A stretch of 64,000 nucleotides of DNA from Clitopilus passeckerianus (lineage: Eukaryota > Basidiomycota > Agaricomycetes > Agaricales > Entolomataceae), in assembly GCA_944990035.1 (NCBI GenBank), contig CALYLX010000126.1, positions 1,116,001 through 1,180,000 of the forward strand, given 5' to 3'. The notes beneath the pieces are model-generated. The model did no database searches and had not been told where the DNA came from. It saw nothing but the letters and a program-made list of their open reading frames with translations. The translations under genes were made by a program, and so were the position numbers. Below are positions 1 to 14,276 of the stretch, piece after piece. Position 1 is the first letter of the stretch; each line of letters starts with the position of its first letter.

Positions 1-2654
<2,654 letters not shown>

Positions 2655-2931
2655 TGGTCCGAGGCTCTGGTTGCAATTGGCTTTTGTTTCTGGGTGTTCT
2701 TAGACGAACAAAGGAGCAGACAATGGGATAACATTGCTTTCTGTGGTAGGGCTTGGTGGCGAGTTCAACGCAATCCTGAGGAATGGTTGTAGGTTGATAT
2801 AGAATTACAACTTTACAAGTATAGATATTGTATAACCAGATCTATTAATAAATGAATACCACCTCTTCAAGCTTCAATGACCAAACCGTGCCGGCAAAAT
2901 TTTAGGTAACTAAACTGGTACAAAATGATAC

Positions 2932-5900
2932 TTAGACATCCAAGTCGAAGTCCTCCAACATGTCGTCGTCGATTCCACCATCCCCATATTCGTCGTCACT
3001 TCCTTTCTGTTTCTGCTGTTGTTCAGCCTCAAGAAGTAGTTCCTTCTGTTTCGCTTGCGCTTTCTGAACATCTTCCAAGGTCCACAGGGAGACTCCAGTC
3101 TGATTCTCGTTTGGGTTTTGTGAAATTGTCCGCATGAATAATTTGGAAAGAGTAAGCGCCATGTCCGTGGATAAATTGGCTGCAGTCTCAGTAATGTATT
3201 GATTTATCCATCGAGGAAGCTTGGCTCGTTTGTCCGCTCTTGCAAAGCGCTGCGAAGACCATCAGGATCTGCATTCATTCTGTAAGGAGGCAGCGAGGTT
3301 ACCTTGTCTGCAAACACCATCAATCCCCAGTCGGTTTTACCACGCAACACACGCCCTACACACTGGGCAGCGTTTCGCATTGCATCGAAACCAAGGAACT
3401 CGGATTCACGGATGCGATAGGCGTCTCGAAGGTACTCTAGCCGAGCCTTCAATATTCGACTTTCCGTATATTGATAAGGGACACTACACTCGAGTGAGAT
3501 AAGGATAGATAGAGGTTTAATGGATATGCTCACCCAAACATGATGACAGCTCGTCCATAGTTATGATCAAAATCGATACCCTCGGACACCTTTCCACGAG
3601 CGACAGATAGCAAGACAGCCCCACGTCCATTGTCACAGGCCTAAGGACGATTAAAGTGCATATCTTAGGGGAGCATAAAGGTTTCTTACCCGTCTGTAAT
3701 TTTCTAGGGCAATGCTTGTCTCGTTTGCATCAGGAGTTTCCACAAAGATGAGCTTATGCTTCCAAACTTCGTTGAGGATGCCCTAAGCACGATTCAGCAC
3801 GACCAATACCAAAAAGGAAAACATTGTACGTACCATATCATTCCAGGCGGCAACAATCGACTCCATATATAGGTAACTGGGGAAGAAAGCAACAATGCCG
3901 TCTGGCACGATCTTGCTGTACTCGATGAGTATACTTCCGAAGTTACGGACGACAGCAGGGTCGTTTCTGACTTCAAACCGTGAGCTGATAGCTACCTGGT
4001 CACTCCCTCTTGTGATGACCTTCGATGATAGTCAGAGCGACATGCAAGAACATCTTCAAGGGAGCGTACCAAGGGTAAAAAAGCATTTCTTGTCAATGTC
4101 ATCGGATACGTTTCTTGCACCACGGGAGTAAACTGCAGCATCTTAGGATACATGTCCAGAGGAGAAATGGTTCCAGAAGTGATAACGACGCTGCTAAACC
4201 GTTCGAATACCGGCTTTATGGCGAGAAGGGTCCAGGCACCTACCAAAGAATGCTATGTTAATCTGAGTGTCTCTGGCGAGATGCAAGTAGCGTACGTGAA
4301 ATGAAAGATGGGGTTTGGTACTGTGGCGTTCTCCGTTTCAAAGGGCTCGAGAATTAGCAAGAAACCTAACGGAAGTGTGAATACATGTGGCCATCTTTTC
4401 AGTGTCCAATCCATACCTTTTTCATAGGTCGCGACCAAGGTGGCGAAGCTCGCTACTTTCTGAAGTGACGAATATTCGTCTAGTCGAACTAGATTTAATG
4501 TCCTTATTAGAGACTGCAGACGTTCAGCACAAAATCTTTCGGAACTCTCAGCGCCCGATAAAAAGTGATCTAGTGAAATACACACCTCAATGGCCGTCGT
4601 TCAATGTATGTGATATCCTTGAGATGTTGAAGGAATGAGAGTGGAGTTTCGGCCACAACGTGTAGTACCCTCATTCTGGTTTTGAGGTACTCCACAAATC
4701 GTTTTAGGAATGCCACAAAGTGTTCTGCCTTGCGTATGTTGCCTGGAATAGCCTCATTCAGGAGGTCCTCAGGAAGGACTATGGGTTAATGTTAGAGGTA
4801 GATTGACCAGCGGCCATGTCTTCACATACCCGGATTTGCCATAAAATTATCAGTATCTTCAACAGCATCCTGAAGTCCTTCGACAAGCTTGGAGTATTCG
4901 TCTTGCAGCTTGGCGGCATCTGTGACTTTAATTTCTTCGATCTTCTCGCCGAGTTTTGTCACACTACGAGCAGCCGAGTCCAGCATTGGCCGTGTCAGGT
5001 CTATACTGAGGGACTCGATACAGACATTGTCTGGAAGCGGGTATTGAGTGAAAGAGGATAGTGTCCCAGATATTGACTAACCGATGTTGTGGGCTTCGTC
5101 GAAAACAACAATAGCATCCTTTGACATTTCTTTGGAGACTTGTTCTGCAACTTTTGGGTCGAGCAAGTAGTGAAAAGAATAAATGATGATGTCCACAAAT
5201 GGCATCTGGAACTCCATGAAATTATTTCTAGTGAAATGTGTGGTAGTACATACCATCCGACGAACGGTGAAGTAAGGGCATGTTCCTTTTTCTCGACCAT
5301 ATTCCAATAGATCCGCTAATGTCCATATTCCCTGGGGAAGGAGGTTTCCGGGCTCTAGTTTTCCCAGATTCTGTGGGTGGTATTTAGCAAGAGAAGGGGA
5401 AGAGAGAAGGTACTTACCTCATGCCAATCGCACAACTCTACGGAGCCTGGATCCTGCCTTCCCTTCTCACAGGCAGCTGCATTTGTGAGGTCGCGACATC
5501 GCGCATCCACCACCTTGCCCTTCTTCTCCTTTGAAACTTCGGGATGTATGCAGAGATTTTTTCGGCTGGTAAGCCCCAAACCCATAAACCTCTGCTCTTT
5601 TTGTTTCTCTTCCTCTGTCTCTGCTTGAGATATTCGGTAGGCCATCAACCTTCGCAATTCGGCGAGTGCCTTTTCGATTTCTGGCACCGTTCGAGAGCAG
5701 TAAATGAGTTTTCGCTTTGTGTCATGGAACTAGGGTGGAACTTGAGGAGGAAGCTTGAATAGAGAGTGTTCTAACACACCTGCTGGTAAGACACGATCAA
5801 GGAGAGGAGAGAAACCGTTTTCCCAGTTCCCGACGGCATTTCCAGTACACAATGCCCCTTCTCATGAGTCAGGAAGATATGAATACAAGGAGGGTCGGTT

Positions 5901-6111
5901 TACGCACCGTTGCGTCGAGGGTTCTCTTGAGATCACACATATATGCATATTGTTCTGTTCTCAGCGTCAGAAACCTTCGTCTTCGTCGAATTGCGAGCTC
6001 ATACCGGGATATATCCGGTCATAAGGGAAAATAACCTATATTCCTGCGTAAGATACAGCCGTAAGCCTGATAAAGGCGACGCACAGGAAGGTTGTCAATA
6101 TAGAATTTCAT
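2932..6111 (-). CDS. RAD3: DNA repair/transcription helicase XPD (Rad3)
   Basis: This is a 5'-3' iron-sulfur DNA helicase of the TFIIH complex, acting in nucleotide excision repair and transcription initiation. The start is supported by the family-typical N-terminus [10 protein letters not shown], interrupted by an intron and continuing IFPYDRIYP. Walker A PSGTGKT lies near 5815-5838. The four Fe-S cysteines can be placed in the segments NLCIH, DARCRD, NAAACEK and GTCPYF. The DEAH box FDEAHNI is near 5090-5110. The helicase C domain includes the SEGIDF and [10 protein letters not shown] segments (about 3340-3620). The C-terminus is an acidic Asp-rich tail. Exons are short and separated by many introns of about 50 nt. 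The 3' end faces YME1 with about 280 bp between stop codons. Confidence 0.95.
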
Positions 6112-6400
6112 GGCTGAACTGGCAGCAGAATGAAATTACAGCCTGAGCCCTCCCAAACCCGGCGCGTCGTGCTATTACTAACGCGTGACATCAGGTGACA
6201 CTTTGATCCAAGCACTTACACAACCACAAAGCCGTTCATTTGGAAAAAAATTCAAAAATTCAGTTGAAAACAGTTCATAATCTATGGTCATTACTATATA
6301 CAAGGCCGAGTATCCGAGAAGTACGACTGTATTGATGTCCGTACTCAAGAGTAGGTATATGCAAAATGCGTAGATAGTTAAGGTAAATGGTACAATGTTA

Positions 6401-9400
6401 TTAAATGCTCTTGCAAATGGAACAGTTGAAGGTGTCGAGATTCAGCTGGTTTCTGAACAATGCAGCTGTGAAAGAAAGTTTGTGAGTTTGTTAATTGGCG
6501 TGGCAGTGGGGAGCACATACGCAGAACAATCAAAGCCGCAATAACAGCAACCATGAGAACATAGACGACGGTATACTTGATGACAATCCACCGTCTTTGC
6601 CTCTTCTGCTTCGTGGAGAACAGAGGCGCACGAATTTGCTTCGAGGGTCGTAGCCAGACTACAATACTAGTCAATACAACTTATCGAATACAAAGAATGA
6701 AAAGGCACGTACACAACATTGTCGAGTGCAGTGTGTTGAAGAATGGAACGAGACATCCAGGCGTCAGGATGATCAGGAGAATGTGAGCCAACAAGAAGTC
6801 AGATCCCCAGAGAGACATTTCAACGATCTTGACGATGAATTCACGAGCAGGCTGTGAGATGGCAGAGTTGCCCAATCCTCTCCCGTACCATTTACCGGTC
6901 CACCACGCACGATTGGTTTCATCATGCTTGTATTCACGGGTGAGGAAGACGGCAATGAGGATCTTCTGGATGGCTCTTTGAACAGCAATAATCGTGATGA
7001 CACCAAGGACCGCGTGTGAAGCATCCCACAATTCAAGGAACCACTAGAAATGACATGAATAAAGGACGAAAAAGTTTGCAGGCGTCGACACTTACGAAGA
7101 ACTCGAAGAATGCAACCAGACCAATGAGGCAGAGCGCATGAGCGACGGTGGCCATGACGGAGGCGAATTTAGTCCAAGAATCCATGGCGGGTCCGAGGAA
7201 CAACGAAATGAAGAACAGTGTCAGGAGAACCGCTGCATTCCAGACGACCGGTCCGACGGAGATGATGGCAATACGGATGAGCGGGGCGGGTGGGTAGACA
7301 CCATCCTTGTCGGGGAACGACTTGACGAACAAGTACGCCACAATGAAGAGGATGGCCGTCAAGATTGGCCAGAGGATCTCCGAGAAGATGACCGATCGCC
7401 ATGTTGCTCGTGGAACGTCGCCTGACAATTTCTCCGATGGATGTCCCAATTTCTTCTTCTTGTAACCAGTAATCATGGTACGAGACAGACGACAGTACCC
7501 ATACCACGAACTAGCCTTCGTCCTGGAGTTACCCCTTGACATCCATCGTAAGAACTCTCGGTAGTCAATGATGAAGTCGGAGAAGGAGAATTGATGGGGA
7601 TTGAACAAGAAGGGGGCAATGCAAAGGGACAACACGGACAGCCAGAAGTAGATGAGATGAGGAATCCAGATGGCCAGGGTGGCATAGAGGAGGAACAGGA
7701 GGTTCCTCATTCCCATGTAAATGGATGGCCCCGCGAAACGGGAGTAAAGGATACTAAAGCTGATGCGGGTCGTGGCGAAGCCTCGTCCGGTAGCAATATA
7801 TCGAGCTCCACCGAATGTTAAATTGCTGAGGATGGACTGGGAGTAGATCTGGGTGGAGAACACTTCAAAGACCGGCGACAACGAAAGGAAGTGCTTGGCA
7901 AGACGAAGGAGTGCTTTGCCAGTTCCACGCTCGACGAGTTCTGATGAAAACATGAGCCTTAAAAGACATTCGATAAAGGAGCAGCAAACCTTGAAGGAAG
8001 AGAGGCAAGAAAGCAATACCGAAGACCAAGAAGATTGAGACAATGCATCGCCTAATCCAGTCGAAGACGGGAATGAGGTTGTAGCAGCCAGACTGGCCAC
8101 CGATGACATTGCCCTGCGAGTCCACCTTACATATCGACAGTTGTTTGTTGAGAGTTCCAATGTAGAGCACTTCGGGGGACGTCAGATAACGGTATTCTCA
8201 GGCTAAGGCAAGGAACTTACAAGTAACCATAAACACTTGAATGGAGTAGATGACCAAGATGTTGTTGATGTGGAATCCGGGATGCCCGTAATAGAAGGTC
8301 AAGAAGCGGTCAATGGGAGTTGGGTTCCAAGGTAATAATACTCGCGACTGAGCATTTGTTCACCCATTCCGGTTCCAATCTTGGTCTGGAAGTTGAGGAT
8401 AGTGCCGAAACCAAGATCACGCCCTTTGCCGCACTGATAGTACTCAGAGTGCTTGATCCTTCCACCACGACCGAAGGCATTCATACCAGCAAAAATATCC
8501 TCGTTGAGATGCAGACCTTTCTGTGCCTTGGAGACTCCTCCGCGGGTATTCATGAAGGTGGCATTCAAGAAATCCGGGTGACCGTAATGCAACTTTCCGC
8601 CAATCCATGCCAACGCACGAGCCGTCATGGTACCGAACGTCTGTTCCTTTCCTGCAGCGATATCGCCAAGAACGCCGATATTCTCCGAGAAAATGTATTC
8701 ACGGGTACCAACGATAGCGACCGGTGCTTTCTGGAACTCCTTATGACCCCACTGAGCGTAAGGACTCTGACTGGAGATAGAGTATTCTTCAAATTCGCCG
8801 AGGATGTTACGAATCTTTAGACACTCCTCGAGGTAATTGTCCTGGTTGGCGTCGATGAGCTGGAGGTATTCGCCGCGGTAGAAGATCATAGCGTGGTTTT
8901 GGTTGTCCGATTTGCCATCTCCCAGGATTGGGTTACCAGGCAATTCGACGCGGAACTTGGGGATACGCTTGCCAGTCTTCTCGTCGATTTCGGAATGTCC
9001 ATCAATGAGAGTAGAGAACAATCTAGCCTCTCCTCCTTTTGGAGCAGGTTCTTCGTCGAGGTAGGCAATCTGAAGGTCGGGATAAGCACGTAGAAGAAAT
9101 TCAGCATTCTCCTGTTCCTCCTTGTTGAACTTCGAAAACCGTTGCATTGAAATGGTGAACTTGAACTTGCGCCTTGCCATTTTCTCGAGCTCTCGCTCCA
9201 AGAGTTCCGTGTTACCGCCAACGGCTTGAACAATATCAGGGTTTTCAACGCGGTAGAGGAGCTTGATAGCCTTGGAGTAGTTCATCATGCCGGAGACGGT
9301 ACGGTACAGGGTCTGGGCGCGGAGAGAAGCCCAAATACGCGTGCGAAGGGTGTATTCGGGAGAGGATGTCTTGAAACCAATGCAATAGAATGGTAGATCA

Positions 9401-12088
9401 TCTGCTTTCTTCTCGTTCGAGGTGCCTGTGCCTTCGTCTGACTCTTCAGCGAGGATCTTGGTGTCCTTGACGAAATTGTCCCATTCGACAGGGTGAAGTT
9501 GCTTCAAATACTCGAGGAGAGTGACACGAGTGCTCTGATCCTCTTCGCGAATAATCTCCCGAAGACTCAACAGAATCTTTTCGGAGTAATGAGGAACGAG
9601 GACGGTGAAGGTGGGCATGGCGTCAACAGGAAGAGGCTCAGGGATAGCAGTGGTAAGCGAAGATGCAAAGAACGAAATTCGGCGCTCTGCTTCACCGCCA
9701 GCTGGGAAGAAATTGCCTTTGAATCCTGCACCCTCTTGGTTGGTGAAGAAAGGAGGAGCTCGGAGTGTTCGCCTGCCATCGGGGCTGTCGACTTGGTGGT
9801 AGAGAAGGCGCTGGACGTGATCGATGGAAAGGAGATGCTCTCGATACATGGAGATGATGACGGCATTCCAGATTTGAGAGACAAGGACCTTGATAACATA
9901 CACATTAGAACTTCTTTATAAGTCCAGTAAGGAGGGGCATACCTTAGGCTTGTACTTGACCTCCATCTCTCCAGTGGCTAATAGCTTGGCGTAGATGCGC
10001 TTGGGTAGCCTGGTATAGATATCCTTCCATGGAGTCCAGATCGACAATCCAAGGGCGAAAGATCGACCGATGGAGAAGATCACAACCCAAATGATATACC
10101 AAAGGTAGGTGTCCAAGAAGAACAAAACCAAGTCCATCACATACATGATGGTCAATGCGAATGGGACCTGGTTGGTGCAAAGCACGTTTCCAAAAATCCG
10201 ATCACTGCATCCTTGCACCTTAGTCCTTGCCATGACGGCAATGGGACTGCTGAAAGAGGCGCTCAGGAAGAAGAAAGACTCAGCATACTTGCAAGCGAAT
10301 ACAAGGACCCAGAGCATGATGGATGCTGTGCGGGCAGAACGGGGGAGGGTGGGGTATGAAGCCGTGAAGGTCTGAGAGGCCATGTATTTCCTCGACTTTC
10401 CAGCCACACGGTCGCCAAACATACGGCCGGAGGGTATTAATCCGAAAGCAATTGTGACAACCACGGAAATGAAGAACTGGACAATGCCGATGATGAGAGG
10501 AACCTGAGAGTTGCCTGGTTGACCATCCACTTTGGCGATGTAAACGGTAGGGCCGGCGGTGAGGGCGAGAATGACAATGAGGAATATTAACCGGGTTGTT
10601 AGGTGAGAAGCATTATTCCAGGTGGTAGGGATATACGAAAATTCGGCAATGGTGGCAGCAATCATAATCAAGGTAGAAACAGCACCACCGAGGGCGACTG
10701 CCGACCAGGTCATTGGGGCGGACGGATGAGCCTTGTTTTTGGGGCATAGACCTTGGGAGAGTTGTAGGCGGTATAAAAGTAGTATACGGCGACGTGGAGA
10801 ATCCAGACGCGGTTGAAATTGACAAGGAGATGAGCAAGTGAACGCTTCTCGAAGTAGGTCTTGAAGAACACCTTCTTCCAGTCGACTCGGCATAACTTGG
10901 TATAACGCTGAGCGGGTGCCACATCAACAAGGCGGGTCTGAGTAACGTGAATTAGTAGAGTTTCCAAGAAGATAAGAGTAAGGCACCTACCCCATCATTA
11001 AGAACGATTTTAGCCAGACCTTCGGGATACCAGAAGAGTTGGTTAATATCATCATAACCAATAATTTGGTCGTGGTCCTTCTCCCTCCTGACGAATTTTC
11101 CATCCTGAACTTCATAGCCTTGATCGCGCATGAAGTCGTAAAGAGGTTTGATGATCGTCTTCAGGTAGAGGCCTTCTGGTACGGGCTCAACACGGTTCTG
11201 ACACTCTGGGCTTCGATAGTAGTCATCGGCACACTTGAAGATGAAGCACAAGGTCTCCGGCACAAAACGGACATTGCCTGCTTCTCCCCAGCAGAGAAGA
11301 TATAGGGCAATTTGGCGAAGGCGGTCGTATTGACTCATGTTGTTCATGGCGTTCCGCCATCGATTGAGAGCATTGTCAAGAGACTTGGCACCTGCAGGCT
11401 TTCCTCCCTTTACACTCTTAAGGCGTTGCAGCCCAGGGTTTTGGGATTGGCCGACAGCATCGTCCAAGTTGAGCTGCGCAGCAAAATACCATTTACGGTA
11501 GTTGGCGTGCTGACCACCGATATAGTCTGCGTGAAGGGTAAGGAGTGCTTGATTCGGTGTCATACGAGAAGCACGCGAATCCAAGAGGTGCATGGTAAAA
11601 TCGAACTAGGAAGCCGAGGAATAAGAGATACTGTCAAAGACACGAAAAAAAGTTATACACACCATGTTCCTCATAGAATCCCTCTGAAAGCCAAACTTCT
11701 GAGTGAGATCAAGGAAAATATCCTCAATTTCCTCGGTCGACATAGGAATTTGCCTGCTCGCAGACCAGGCGGGATAAGGGTCGTTGGAGCCAGCTCCAGA
11801 ATCACTAAAGGGAGATATGCTAGTAGGTATGCTGGCATGAGAGTCCACGGAAGAACCGTAGCGCCGACCATAGTCTGTTAGATGTGGTTGAGTACATTAT
11901 AGACCTTAAACGCGTCGTTACACACCTTGGTCCTGCTGGTCGTAGTATTGGCCGGCGGTTAGTTGCGTTGTGCTTGAATTTGGGTTGCCATACTGGTCGG
12001 CGTCGTAGTCACCATCGTACTGGCGTCGCTGGGCGAAAGGGTTCCGGGGGTCTTGAGGAAGGCCATAAGGGGCCCCTTGGTGAGCCAT
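6401..12088 (-). CDS. FKS1: 1,3-beta-D-glucan synthase catalytic subunit
   Basis: This GT48 integral membrane enzyme makes the main cell-wall beta-1,3-glucan from UDP-glucose and is the echinocandin target. The start ATG (12088-12086) opens a Gln/Asn/Tyr-rich cytosolic N-terminus ([10 protein letters not shown]...), as usual for FKS. Next come an N-terminal conserved block (about 10950-11850), a first membrane cluster (about 9920-10900), a large cytosolic catalytic region (about 8300-9900) and a second membrane cluster (about 6400-8280). The last exon, after an intron near 6462-6520, ends NCSICKSI and a TAA at 6401-6403. The catalytic region keeps family blocks such as [11 protein letters not shown] and AQWGHKEFQ. 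Expected size is about 1,700 residues, normal for the family. The positions matching echinocandin hot spots 1 and 2 are FLSASFSSP (10243-10269) and DWIRRCIVS (8036-8062), which differ from yeast. Confidence 0.96.
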
Positions 12089-12563
12089 TAAGGAGTGAAA
12101 GGAATGACTACTACTACGAAACTAAGAAAGAAAGTTGAGGAAACGAAGGAGGGACGATGGGGGACAGTGAAGGGTAGCTTTGTTAAAGAGACTATTGTGG
12201 GAAAGTGCAAATACTCGACTGATCGTTGTAAGGTGCTTTTATTATGTAATTAAGAATGAATAGCGGCGTTAACAGAAAATCTTCATGAGTTAGAGACTAG
12301 TCCACAGTTGGAAATTCCAGTAAATGGGTGCAGAGTTCTCAAGTCGTTGAGAGGCGATCTGAAGGAAAGCTCTACCAGTTGCAAGTCGGAAGGTTACAAA
12401 ATAGGAAACCACAATTTATGAGTTTAGAAATTAGTAATTGGATAATTATTATTAATTTCGGCTAACTGTGCCAATGATTGTCAAACTGTCCCTCCGCTAA
12501 AGGTGGCACTCCCTTATGGTATCGCTGGCTTACCGTGATAACCCTCTTGCTTGACCTCCTCCT
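12089..12563. promoter_or_regulatory. Divergent intergenic region, FKS1 / PTC7-like
   Basis: This 475-bp spacer separates two divergently transcribed genes and must hold both promoters. The FKS1 side (12089-12200) is A/G-rich. A CCAAT pentamer lies near 12470 in an AT-rich stretch on the PTC7 side. I saw no open frame of interest and no repeat. Promoter function is inferred from gene orientation only. Confidence 0.5.
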
Positions 12564-14142
12564 ATGTTCTCTAGCCATGTTTGCTCACGGGCTACTTCCT
12601 CTTCATGGACTCTCAAAGTCTTGCAGCGACCTTTGCGGTCAAGCCATCTGGCGTTCAAGTCGATACGCATGATGTCAACGTCGAATGCTTCTCCACCGTC
12701 TCGTCCATTCAAAATACATATGGGTGCAAGCTGGGCTGGAAAAAACTCGTCCAACAAATTCAAACCCTTTTCCTCGGATACCCCAATTGGCGCATGGAGA
12801 GACCAACAACTGTCGCGACCAAAGGAAGTCAAGAGTGTGGACTGTGGACAGGACTTTTTACATTGCAGACGTGCGTTTCGTAATGCTTCCTTGATGCTGA
12901 TAAGAATACTGGGACTAACACATATCCCCAGATGCGGAACCAATCAGTACGTTCCCCCGATTCTTCGAAGACTCTTCTTTACCGACAAAAACACTTTGAG
13001 GGTGTCGCTTTCGGAGTTGCCGACGGAGTAGGAGGATGGGAGGAAAGCGGTGTCGACCCGGCATTGTTCTCGCAAGCCCTTATGTTTCACGCGCATCGAT
13101 ACTCTAAGAATGCTTGGGCTGGTGAGCCCGAAGTCGACCCAACATTGGACTACGAAGAACGTGAGCAGATTGAAGGTTGGGAGATGACCCCGTATGAATG
13201 CTTAGATCTGGCATATGGCGGCGTCATCCGTGAAAAGTCTGTCCCGGCTGGTATACATTTCCTTCTAATCGACTTGACTCGAGAACTCAAAGAATATCTA
13301 AAGGTGCTAGCACAGCTTGCCTTATCACCATAAACGCTTCCTCAGGCGTCCTTCGCTCTGCAAAGTACGTTGATTGCTCCACCACACTTCAAGCCCTTAC
13401 TCAGTGCTCCCAAGTCTTGGGGACAGCGGATACATTATTGTCCGCTCAAACTCGGTTCTACACAAGCAACGGCCGCAGACACATTTTTTTAACTGCCCAA
13501 AGTACGTCATTTACCCATCGCATATCAAAGTCGCTTCGAGGAACTGACTTGACAAGGCAACTCACTAAACTCCCTGCGAGTGAAATGCGAAAGTTTCCTC
13601 GAGCTTGCGTAGATTCACCAAGTGAAGCAGAAACGGCTCGAACACAACTCATTGACGGTGATATAGTCATTGCTTTCGTAGGTCTTCTTCAATTTGGGCA
13701 CTGCCAGCGCTGATGAGGTGTATTTAGACCGATGGCATGTCGGACAATGTCTTCACTTCGGAGATCCTCACCATCTGTTCACTGGCCGCAAGACGAGGCG
13801 GCTCTGAAGATGAATACGCGCAACTAGTTGCGGACTCTTTGGTCCACTACGCTCAACAGTGTGGACGCAGTAAAACCCGGGTTAGCCCCTTCGAGAGTGA
13901 GTACCTCCACCTCGTTTTCTGCCTGTTATGTCTGATAAAACACACAGAGGAGGCAGCACGACATGGCATGTTCTTCAGAGGCGGCGTAAGTCATACATCT
14001 TTCAAACAAGGAGGTCTTCGCTCATGATCATTCATCCTAGAAACTTGACGAGTGAGCCACCCTTCCCGTTGTCTTCATAATGGGTGACTAACTTTATTCC
14101 AGCGTCACAGTTCTGGTTGCCCTTGTCCGTGAAACACTTTAA
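12564..14142 (+). CDS. PTC7: Mitochondrial PP2C phosphatase, PTC7-like (apparent frame break)
   Basis: This is a metal-dependent Ser/Thr phosphatase of the PPM family. Yeast Ptc7 is mitochondrial and activates coenzyme Q biosynthesis. The N-terminus is Ser/Arg-rich without acidic residues, fitting a mitochondrial presequence. The PP2C motifs are in order: DGVGGW (about 13023-13040), GDSGY after an intron near 13420, TDGMSDN (about 13730-13750), and KLDD joined by an intron to VTVLVALV at the end. Two Asp of these motifs are the expected metal ligands. There are about seven exons. One problem is visible: the reading frame from the start codon reaches VDCGQDF but the next exon (MRNQS...) needs a different frame, so a base is missing or extra at the T5 run 12855-12859. 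This may be a sequencing error in a homopolymer or a real lesion; everything else looks intact. Confidence 0.85.
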
Positions 14143-14276
14143 TATCCTATAGGACATTTGATTGCATTCCGCCGAACAATCTCTAGACCCACGACTATTT
14201 ATACCCTATACCTATTTGTTGTAATCCTGCTTAATACATTGCTATCGTGTGTAATAACCAACTCAAAAATACGATG

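Noticed and set aside
8320..8820. 166-codon open frame on the plus strand inside the glucan synthase gene
   Set aside because: It is the antisense shadow of a highly conserved FKS1 exon; the peptide has no domain character.
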